Origin: Liolophura sinensis
Taxonomy: Eukaryota; Mollusca; Polyplacophora; Chitonida; Chitonidae
Assembly: GCF_032854445.1 (NCBI RefSeq)
Contig: NC_088304.1
Location: 12,411,704-12,475,703, forward strand
DNA: 64,000 nucleotides
Direction of reading: 5' to 3'
A model generated the notes under the pieces. It was not told where the DNA came from. It was given only the letters and a program-made list of their open reading frames with translations, and did no database searches. The position numbers were made by a program, and so were the translations under genes. Shown here in pieces: positions 33,168 through 43,100 of this stretch (its first letter is position 1; each line of letters starts with the position of its first letter).

Positions 33168-33491
33168 TCATTTTGTTGCATCAAAGAATACAACGGATTT
33201 GGAGCCAACCACGGCGGCGTTGTGGACAGTTTTGGCAGGAACTTCCACCATATCGCCAGGCTCTAACACAACCTCTTGGCCGTACATTGCAAACTTGAAT
33301 CTTCCTGTTAAAATCGAGTCTTTCTTGGAAATATTATGGGTGTGATCGGGAAACACCGTCCCTGGTGAAAACTCATACCGGATGCAGTTATATCCTTGCG
33401 CACGCAACTTTTTGCGCATGCTTTCTTCCGACAAGACGCCATCTTTAGCCGCATCCCACTTTTCCACATGAATCGAAGGATGTGACGTCAT
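33168..33491 (-). CDS. Small single-domain cupin protein, intronless, 107 aa
   Basis: An uninterrupted 107-codon ORF with a good start context (CCACCATGA) and a compact cupin-2-like fold. Motif 1 reads G-TVFPD-HTH (His50 and His52), and motif 2 reads G-DMVEV-P..TVHN (His90), giving three likely metal-ligand histidines. The usual motif-1 Glu is replaced by Lys. The N-terminal 40 residues form a separate segment (VEKWDAAKDGVLSEESMRKK). No signal peptide or membrane segment. Substrate unknown: cupins include enzymes, isomerases and binding proteins. Lack of introns and the bacterial look of the domain would fit retrocopy or ancient horizontal transfer, but neither is shown. A diverged fragment of the same gene lies about 1.3 kb downstream. 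Confidence 0.8.
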   Translation of the reverse strand: MTSHPSIHVEKWDAAKDGVLSEESMRKKLRAQGYNCIRYEFSPGTVFPDHTHNISKKDSILTGRFKFAMYGQEVVLEPGDMVEVPAKTVHNAAVVGSKSVVFFDATK

Positions 33492-34044
33492 GGTGGTATT
33501 GGTACATAAATACTACAGATCTCAATCTATGCAGGCTTTCTCGAATCTACAAGTGATCTAAAGAAAAATAAAACAAACAAATAAAACACAAAAGTAAAAT
33601 CCATTTTACAGCTATAGCTGTTTTAGGACCATTGCTCAACTTGGTGACTAATGCAACTAGATCTACTCTTATACCACATAGAATACTAAAGAACATTCTC
33701 GGAATTATATCCTGCAATAAACACCTATAGGTTAGTCATGGGTATGGCTGATTTTTGAACTTCGTCTGAGATTTTACAAATGAATCGACCCACTAAAGTG
33801 TACAAAATTTGGAGCAGTTAGGCTATATTTCACGGAAACCAAACACTGATCAGAATCAAGGAAGCCATTAAACACGCAAGCTATATATGAATGGATCTGG
33901 TTTGTTTCATTATATAATATGGGAGAAATCAACCAGGTGTAGCCCAGCGTTTAGACACAATCCACAATTTGTAACACTGTATAGTATCCATTAGTGTATA
34001 TCAGTATATATAATTCAGCTTTTGGGTATACGTTTTCGGCCTAC

Positions 34045-34312
34045 GTAACACTTTTTCAGACATATATCGATGAGGAATCATTAGATGTGAGGACAGATAC
34101 TGTGTCTTCCCGTGGCAGGGTGAGTCCATGCCGCCACTGAAGTACCATGCCGACATGACACCCCACCCAGTCACATTGTACTGACAATGGACCAACCAAT
34201 CATGTTTCCTTAATCTAACCTCTCAGAGCCTTTGGCCTGATCCAACCGGGTTTGATCCCGGGTCTCCTGACTTCGAAGCGGATGTTCTAAAAGCTAGGCC
34301 ACCGAGGTACAG
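34045..34312 (-). repeat. tRNA-SINE family B copy
   Basis: TTTTCAGACATATATCGATG, GTGTCTTCCCGTGGCAGG, and a minus-strand tRNA-like head with GTGGCCTAGCTTTTAGAAC and GGGATCAAACCC. Confidence 0.65.
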
Positions 34313-35039
34313 GCAAATATACTTAGATTCCTTCCAATATAACCTATTTCCATACCACTAAATGACCAGTTTCCGTGACTACGGACAATTCTTGTTTCTT
34401 CCCTTATCTGCTAGTTCATTCACATTTCAGGCCACACAATGTCATTTATACTTGCTGATAATGCTGTCATGTCGCCAACCTTACTTGTCAATGAATCTTT
34501 TCTTGTAGCCCTTAATTTTCACTACTTGCTTTTCGCACATTGACCGAGGTCGAGCAGAGAGCATAATCAGGGGAGATAACCGTAGGAGACCTACTTTTGA
34601 AACAAATGTCTTCCGTACAAAAAATTATGGTTGGGGATGTAATAAAATATTTGAAAAGAAATTTACGGATAACAAAAATTTACTGGAATTAGCATCTCTT
34701 TGAGCCTTAAGTCTTATTCCCTTGCCTACAGTGCAGCCTTTTGTAAATTATAAACAAGAAAACTTCACACAGAGGCATGTTCCGACTACATGTATGAAAA
34801 CAACCAATATCTGTGCCATTGTATCCATCATAGTCTATCCTCGCTTCAAAGATGCGAGTAAATGTGCTTTTGATTTGCTGACTGCAACTGAAGTTAGCAA
34901 GGATTCAAACAGATTTCTAATTACTTACATGCACTCTACACAAGTCAAGTACGCAGTGGCAACCTTAAGGCAGTCTGCTGTATGCTGAAAGTTATAGGCC
35001 CATACTTTAATTTCATCAGTAAGCTACTGTAGGATTTCT

Positions 35040-35220
35040 ATATTTATTTATTTATTTATTTATTTACACGCTGGTGGTTGGTTTCATGGGAGGAGGAAAC
35101 TGGAGTAAACTCGGAAAACCAACCTTTGCAAGTCACAGATGCAGATTTTCTCAGATGTGATATGATATGCATATGATCATGTTGTCAAAAGACAAGTTAT
35201 CTTCAACAAAGATCCATAGT
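35040..35220 (-). repeat. SINE-like family B2 copy with (TTTA)n
   Basis: (TTTA)6 then GGGAGGAGGAAACTGGAGTA; diverged match to 28537-28745. Confidence 0.55.
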
Positions 35221-36659
35221 CAGCCACACATGCATTTTATCACCAACTAGCTCTGAGAGTGAAAATTCCCAGTCCGAGGCAAGGTTTGAATGTGCACGTC
35301 TTCTGTCCTAGCTACTGAAAGGCAAATGCCTTGAACAGCTAAATTATGGAGTTCCTAGCACACTGCACAGCCTTCAGAAGTATCACATCATCCAAAAGGC
35401 TATATATCATCCACAGTTTACATGTGACTTGGATGAAGGGCAGACAAGAAATCTTCACATGTTGTCAGGGATTTGGCTTTTCCTTCGTTATAACAAACAG
35501 GAACCATTTGGGAAATTCTGCCGAAATTCACTCTGCACAGATTTGAATAGACAACCTCTCAGGATGTCTCCAATCACAATGTCATTATCACTGAGAGAAA
35601 AACTTAGTATACTATCGTAAAAAATCAGTGATGCTAAGGACACTCGATTGCTTGTCTCTCACCACAACCACCAGAAAATTTTACCACATCCCAACAACAC
35701 CAGTTGCCTTTCTTCATTATCATTTCTTTATACTATGGATGCAGATCACCAACTGGTCAGAAAATCCAGTCTAATTTCCATTTTTTTGTGATGGTTAAAT
35801 ACAGCCTTGCTGCGCTGTTCTTGCATATCCAACCACAAAAGTAAAAATTTTGAACTTATATGCATTTAAAAACAGCATATGACAAACATGACTTTTCACC
35901 AGTGCAACGGAGCGAACACTGCTTGTCAGGAAAGGTGATAAACTCATATTTTTGTTGCAATAATATGTTCATAAATCATTTGAACAGAATGAATGAATGA
36001 ATGATTATGGTATAATTCCACATCAACAATATTTCAGCCATATTGTGGCGACATTTGAAAAGAGACAAGAAATCAAATATACTTATCCTAATGGCATAAT
36101 GAAATAAAAAAAATCTACCAACACTTTGTTTGTGTTGTTTTTTTTTTTATTTTTAATTTTAGTTAAATTTTTTTTTCAATTTACACTTGTTTTTAACACA
36201 ATCTGGAGTAAAACCGATATACATGTAGACTGAACATGTCAATGCCAACAGGTCTGTCAGTACAGATAGTCACTAGCTATAAAGGGGTCCAACAGAACTC
36301 TAAGCAGTCCACCCATACATATCGGCATATCATGACACCACAAAACGCCCAATTAAAACACAAGGTCTTTCAATATATCTGAGTCAGGCAAGTGAGAAGT
36401 TCCGACATCCTCTGCATACTTTTAAATCCAGTTACATCCGAAACGGCTGTTCAGGTCTCTTCCTGTTCACATCAGTCTATGTCATCTATGTAGCAGACCG
36501 AGATCCATTTTTCTTAAAGACAACTTCAAATGCAATGATAATAAAATCTTGCTGACTTTCTGATGTAGATGTTTTGCTGTTGATGCTGACATGTTTCACA
36601 CGCACTATTTCGCTTCACTTTTATATACAATTTGTCTAAATTTCCTAACGTTCACATCT

Positions 36660-36713
36660 TCATTCCTCTTCTTCCTTTGGAGCAAGGTTATCTTTTATGT
36701 CCACCCACAGTTT
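36660..36713 (-). CDS. UQCR10: UQCR10 exon 2
   Basis: KLWVDIKDNLAPKEEEE then TGA. The G|KLW junction matches the position where the family continues after the ...N.GKLW block. Confidence 0.9.
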   Translation of the reverse strand, partial: KLWVDIKDNLAPKEEEE

Positions 36714-37269
36714 CTGAAAACAAATATTAAACACAAACATAAAATAAAATGGTAAATAAATTGGTATGGTTTCGTTGAAGGGATTGAACACCTGTAAAGT
36801 CATCAGGATATGGCTGTAGGCCTGCACTATAAATTACATTAAGTACTTTCTCTGAAGAGAATATGTGCATTTTAAAGTAGAGGTTGCTGTTCGGTGGTAA
36901 AGAAACGTGAATTCATTGAAGAACCGGGTTTTCACAACAAACATCTGAAAAGCGGCTCATTGACTAATAAGAGAATCAGCATAGTCTTTACAACTACGAA
37001 GAATTTTTCCATAGCTCTTATCTTGAATGTCTTTCTTACTTTAATTCAAATATAGTTTAGATCAAAACCGTGTTGTTGTTGTAGTGATCAAACACACATA
37101 CATTATGGTACGTAGCAGTAAAGCTTACCCCTTGGTTCATTCTGTGAAACAGATAGTCACTGCCTTTGTCAAAAGCTCTTTCGAACACAAAAGCCCCGAC
37201 TACGACCGTAAAGATAAACGTGGAGGATCGTCGAAAGACATTATGATACAAAGTTCGCACGAGAGACAT
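36660..37269 (-). CDS. UQCR10: Cytochrome b-c1 complex subunit 9 (complex III), complete, two exons
   Basis: A 64-residue subunit of mitochondrial complex III, a single-span inner-membrane protein next to the Rieske and cytochrome c1 subunits. Exon 1 (37129-37269, 47 codons) encodes MSLVRTLYHNVFRRSSTFIF, the membrane segment TVVVGAFVF and the family signature FERAFDKGSDYLFHRMNQG. Exon 2 (36660-36713, 17 codons plus TGA) encodes KLWVDIKDNLAPKEEEE. Borders are GGG|GTAAGC and TTTCTGAAAA read as TTTTCAG|AAA on the minus strand. FRR.STF..T..VG...FERAFD.G matches the QCR9 family closely, and length is normal. The acidic C-terminus is unlike the basic vertebrate tail. ZMAT5 starts 2.75 kb away on the opposite strand. 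Confidence 0.94.
37129..37269 (-). CDS. UQCR10: UQCR10 exon 1
   Basis: ATG at 37267-37269 through NQG, donor GGG|GTAAGC, phase 0. Holds the membrane helix and the FERAFD signature. Confidence 0.94.
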
Positions 37270-37998
37270 GACTGTAGTTTACCGAAAGTCCTTCTGCACT
37301 CGACGGAAGGTCGTTGCTGCGGATAGCCGGGTCTATTTTCGAAGAACCACCGGCTGCGGAAGGATATGGTTTACCCCACTTAAAGAGTCCCGGCGCACAA
37401 ATTCCATAATGTCATCGTGTTTCTCTGCAATTTTCTACCTGTATGATTCTCTACAATTTTTTTTGCCTGAATGATTCAGTCAAAATAGATAACTAAATAA
37501 AATCTGGACTAATGTAAATGCTACACTTGTCCCAGATAAAATAAAGTAAATTAAGCTTCTGTCAAGATTCATTAAATTAGTCAATTGATCCAAAGCATTG
37601 ATAAAAAATATGTGTAGTTCAATGTAGGTTATTAAATCACCTGTAAATGTTGTTGTTGCTGGCAACAAGCATGTTGAAATGTTCTCTGCTCAAGGGTAAG
37701 GACTATCCGCCCCGAATGTAGTCCCCTAACCAACCCTTCGTAATGTGTGGTTAAATTCATATGGATCGATATGTCTGAAATATTGTTAATTTGACGACAA
37801 ACCACATTATTGGTTTATTTATACGGATTGATCAATGACTTTATTGACAGATTTATTCATGTGGGCCTATATTCACCCCAACCACACATTGAATAATTGG
37901 GGCACGTAGCCTACACATTCATGCAAACGTGGGGCTGTCACCGGTTTTACAAACTAATGGATCTATCCCACTTAGTCAATCCGTAACGCTCGTCGTGT

Positions 37999-38475
37999 TT
38001 AATTGATCAACGCCTCGCCCAATATGAGGGTTACTGTCTCGTATCTACACCCCTGTTAGTCAATCCGCAGCACCCATTCTGTTCAATACGCAGTTTTTTT
38101 AGTTACGCCATTACGACAACAGAATGACATCCCGGTGAAAAATGACGTCAGCACAGTGGGGCTACTTGCCTATCTTTTAACATGGCAGTGATGGTGTTTA
38201 GATCAAAGTACCGCCAGAACATCATTTTTGGTGCAATACTGAAAACGCGAATCCACCCAAAAACACAATTCAGAAGATCAGCCTGATCCTTTTTAATGAG
38301 TTCTCTATATTAGGCCTATATATACATTGTATCATCCCATGTTAAAATAACAAGATTGACCCTTACCGTGCCGTAAAGCGACGACGTCATATCACTAAGG
38401 GACGTTACTCTGTTGTCGTAACGTCATATCTCGAAACCTGCGTATTGATCAATGCCTCGCGGGTTACTGACTACT
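37999..38475. mobile_element. Inverted-repeat (MITE-like) element between UQCR10 and ZMAT5
   Basis: Inverted arms at 38084-38133 and 38399-38447: CAATACGCAG.. TTACGACAACAGA.TGAC.TCCC against its reverse complement with a few mismatches. The approximately 364-bp element is flanked by a diverged direct repeat, TTGATCAACGCCTCGC at the left (about 38003) and TTGATCAATGCCTCGC at the right (about 38445). Carries a perfect TGACGTCA near 38143. Confidence 0.72.
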
Positions 38476-39391
38476 ACGTATATTTCCGTATCATGCCATT
38501 GAGTAACCATATGACCAATAGTATCCCTCGGCTCTCGCTGTTTGTGGAACCTTGGTGACAATATAGCCTATAGTGATTGGCCGATACATGGTACTCGCGT
38601 GATCATTTCTTCAGTCAGACGTTTAACTGTTGCAGACCACGTACTTGTCGTGCCCCAGATGGTGTGCGCATCTGCACGTCACAGACACGTGGGGAAGTAT
38701 TTCTTTAACTTACCTAAAGTCTGTGGTTTATCTCTACTCAACTTACGTTAAACAACAGCCAAAAACAATAACGTCCTCGATGTTTTAGGGACCGTCGTCT
38801 CTGCAAAAACTCAAATGTTCAAGTTGTGAGTGAGTAACACTTTAAAACGTTGAAAGTTGTATCACAATAGTAGATAACAAAATTTTAAACACTTTTATAT
38901 CACAACTGTTCAAACTATGGCCTGTGGCGTGGGAAGGAAAATAAAAAATTGTTGGGGGCGGGGGGGGGGGGGGGGCACTAAGCGAGGGGCCGCCTAGCCA
39001 CGAAAGTCACGGGGCAGTTTTGAATGTCGGTGATAAGTCTCCGTCATTCAAAATTAATTTGTGCCTCAAGACGTGGAATCTATAAAGGAATATGGAGCCG
39101 AAAACTGAGAAAAAAATTGAAGGCCGAGCACAAATTTTATTGAGGCCCAAACTTTTATACGACAGCCACAGATGAGTGTCTCTGGAGAAAATCATCATCT
39201 ACAAGACTTCTGATCGACAGAAAATGAAGTATTTCAGAATTCTCAATAGAAGTTTGAATACTTTCTTACTTCCCGTTTGCATAAAGCAAAGATAAAGCAT
39301 GTGAGGTAAAAGAGCTGTCATGATTGCATGGCTGTTCGTGCATATTAAAACTCAGTTGTAAACAATAGGTATAGACCCTCTACCTATGGTC

Positions 39392-39536
39392 TGAGTGATG
39401 CTAGGATGTATTCTGCTATTGCAGATTATTCTTAAAATATAATACCCTGATTCTATTTTTCAGTATAAAAACTCTATTTAACTAACAGCCAGGATGTTGT
39501 GTTACTGGACAACAGAATACACTCTAGCATCACTCA
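39392..39536. mobile_element. TIR element family T, copy 1
   Basis: Left end TGAGTGATGCTAGGATGTAT and right end matching as reverse complement (ATACACTCTAGCATCACTCA), 145 bp in all, AT-rich inside. About 480 bp upstream of the ZMAT5 ATG. Confidence 0.8.
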
Positions 39537-40017
39537 AACAACAGAGTTTCTGTTGAAATCAACAGATTAATTTTTGAGTGTATATATACTTAAGCTTAGT
39601 ATGTAGGATAAAAACATAGGGCTTTATCCAGTTTTTGTATTCCTGTTGTCTCGTACTTGCAGCTTCAACACCAATTCCCGGTTCCTTTGCAAGCAATCTT
39701 TGCAAGAGGCACATGTCATCCAGCGTATTGTTTGATATTAAAATATCCGGGGTAAAATTTTACACTCTTTGCGCTAATGTTTGAGATTTTCCTGCATTCA
39801 GCCTTTAGCCATGGAAGTTAGGGAATGTTTGTGTATTCTTTACTCAAATAACATTTAAGCATTGATTGATTACACCCTTCAACCTCACAAAACAATGAAA
39901 TATGTGATCATATTGACGGATTCTGTTTTTTATCGGATGATGATAATTTTGGGCCGTAATTTGTCTGCAAGGAAGTTTACCTCTAAGACAGGAGATTTCC
40001 ACAACAAGTCCTTCATC

Positions 40018-40144
40018 ATGGGGAAGCGTTACTATTGTGAGTTTTGTGATAAATTGTTTGCTGATAACCCGACAAACAAAAGAAATCACTTGAAGGGTGT
40101 TTTCCACCAACGTATGAAAAAGCTGCATTATGACGCCTTCAAAG
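40018..40144 (+). CDS. ZMAT5: ZMAT5 exon 1 (C2H2 finger)
   Basis: Encodes MGKRYYCEFCDKLFADNPTN through HYDAFK plus one base. Start context is ATCATGG. The donor GTTTGC departs from consensus at positions +3 to +6, but only this border joins exon 2 in frame as K-D-P-E-E. Confidence 0.9.
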
Positions 40145-43100
40145 GTTTGCTATGGAGCTCTTCTCTTCTATTTGCTGTTGTTGTTGCATTCCCAACACTG
40201 TCACAACATACTGCAATAGGCAAAATGTGCTTCGTTGTGTTTACAGTTGACATTTTATTGCCCTTATCAGCCGCCCTGCACAACGAACCCCTCTCTTCTC
40301 GCTGTGTCCTTATTAATGGTGTAAAAAAAATCGGCTTATGGTTAAGATTTGCGATAATGGATGGATAGTTTAAGAAAAGGCAGAGATCGGGAGGGATAAC
40401 TTCACAACTCTTAGCTGTTCAGGTGTTAAGACTGGGTCACTTCCCTTGACTGACAACTAGTTATAACACAGAAGGACCAAATTTAAGGCTCTTACTGTCA
40501 CTAAGTTTTACTCCATGGCAGTTCTTTGCCTGGTTTACATAGTAAAAAAGCAGTTACTAAAACAAACTAGAACGGCATCTAAGCACTGTGACTACATTTC
40601 GAAAAGTTACAAATCCCCTCTCCCCTCCCCCCCCCCCATAATATAGGAAAAAAAGAACAATATCTGGCTCAGTCACAAGCCCAAAACAAGTAGGCCTAAT
40701 ATTGCTTTGTATGTATGTCAAACTTTATGGTCATCAAATATATCTGATCAAACTAAGTGACCCAGACGAACCCACATTAGATTGCTGAAACAAAGATGAC
40801 GCATGTGAGAAACTTGCTGCCAAACTGCTTTCAGTTTTCTCGAAAAACAACTAAAATAACACTTTCTGAAATCAATGATGACTAAGCCCTGAGCAAAAAC
40901 AATCTATAGTTTCCCTGCATACTAAAATATTTAGATGTATTTTGTAGACCCTGAGGAGATCTTGAAAGAAGAGTCATGTAAGATGCCGTGTCGACAGATG
41001 GAAACCACAGGTGAGAGTGATGGTGTTGACCAAATCATAAGGCAGATTAACAGCTGATCAAAATACAGTGCTGTATTTAGCCTACTTATATGCTGATGGG
41101 CAGACAGCAGCAGCGGGAAAGCTAAATTGGGCAGGTAACTTAAAAAAGTTTTCTGGAAGACTTCAAAGTAATGTCTACAACAAAACTTGAGCTCATCCAA
41201 ACAGCAAATAATTATACAATAATTTACAATATAGACACTGTAAAACAACAAAGATCCATTTATAGATGCTGGAAAACAACAAACAACCATCTCTAGATGC
41301 TGTAAAACAACAAACACACATTTATATACGCTGTAAAACAACAAACATCCATCCAACAGAAGGCAAGTAAGGCGCCCCGCCCAAGCCATTATACTGATAC
41401 GGGTCAACCAGTCATTGCACTATCCCCTTCATGCTGAACGCCAAGCGAGGAAGTTACAACCTCCTCTTTTAAGGTCTTAGATGTGACTGACCCAGGATTT
41501 ACCCTGGATCTACCTCTTCCGAAGCGGACGCTCTACCATCTGTTCTGTCGGGGCCGGTGGCTTAATTTTTGGTCATCCATTTTATTTTTGAGCTCTTAAA
41601 AATAAATGAATAACCAAATATTTTGAAAAGATTTTAGAGCAGTGGTGACATTCTGAGATCTTGAAGGTCTCGAGATTCTCCTTGGGTTAGGTTTTGCTGA
41701 TAACCTCATTAACTCATTAAGTGATTCGGAAAAGTAATATTTTTTTTACCTTCACTTGCCTCTAAAAATTCATTTTTTTTCAAACAATATTTAGGGGAAA
41801 ATAAAGCATAAATGGAAAGTTATTACTTTAGTCTGCATACAGGAGCGAAATATGGGCAGAAATGTCACTGATAACCTCTGTGTTTTTGTATCAGCTCAAT
41901 AGTCATTGGATTGTTAATATTACATGCCTGTCTTGTTTTGTTATACATGTATATTAGAACTTATATAATGCATTACCTTTTTCTATTGAAGTTACATTTA
42001 CAAAGACAGTAGGATTTTTATATATGTCATTTTTGATAACTCAGTCCTCATCATATTAAAATTACCACATTATATATATGTAAAGCTTGGGGGACGGGGG
42101 GGGGGGGGCGTCCTAGGCTGATTGGTGCAGCATAATGACTCGGGAGCCTCTCAAGCCCCAATCATGCGATTGTTGTGAGTTTAAGTCCAGCTCATGCTGT
42201 CTTCCTTTCCAGTTAGGTTGTATATGAGAAGGCCTGCTAGCAACCTACGCATGGTCATAGGTTTCTACCGTGCTATGTCTGGTTTCCTTCCACTGTAATG
42301 CTGGCTACCGCCACACTAGTGAAACATTCTTGAGTTTGGTGTAAAACTCCAATTAGATATATAAATAAGTCATAAATATGAAAATATGAAAGTCAGAATA
42401 ATCATTTGAAGTTGAGAATGTCATGGTTTTCTGACTGTTCACCTGAAAGTCAGTGTTTTAATTATTGCCAGGTGACTGTAGCTTTGGGGACAGTTGTCGG
42501 TATTCTCATCTAACCACTGAGCGGAGACAAACCCTAGAGAAACAAGGTAAGACACACGCCTTGTCCACTGTGATGTCTTCATGTATGAAGTGAGCGAGAC
42601 AATCTGCCTGAAGAGTTGGTCATTGTTGTGCATGATAAATCATTGTGAACAGTCAGTCATTGTGAACAGTCAGTCATTGTGAACAGTCAGTTATTGTGAA
42701 CAGTCAGTCATTGTGAACAGTCTATCATTGTGAACAGTCAGTCATTGTGAACAGTCAGCCATTGTGAGCAGTCAGTCATTGTGAACAGTCAGTCATTGTG
42801 AACAGTCAGTCATTGTGAACAGTCAGTCATTGTGAGCAGTCAGTCATTGTGAACAGTTGATTGTTGTGAAGTCTGTCATTGTGCGAACAGCTGATTGTTG
42901 TGAACAGTCAATGATTGTGAACAGGTGGTTGTTGTGAACAGTCAAGGATTGTGAACAGCTGATTGTTGTGAAGTCAACCATTGTGAACAGCTGATTGTTG
43001 TGAACAGTCAACCGTTGTGAACAGCTGATTGTTTGTGAACAGTCTATCAATTTGAACAGTTGATTGTTGTGACAGTCTGTCATTGTGTGATAGCTGATTG

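Larger units (their letters stand above)
33492..36659. other. Cupin upstream region and UQCR10 downstream region
   Basis: Apart from the SINEs noted, no gene is seen. The 36120-36190 stretch is T-rich. Short frames at 34722-34988 and 35346-35620 have no recognisable domain. Confidence 0.45.
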
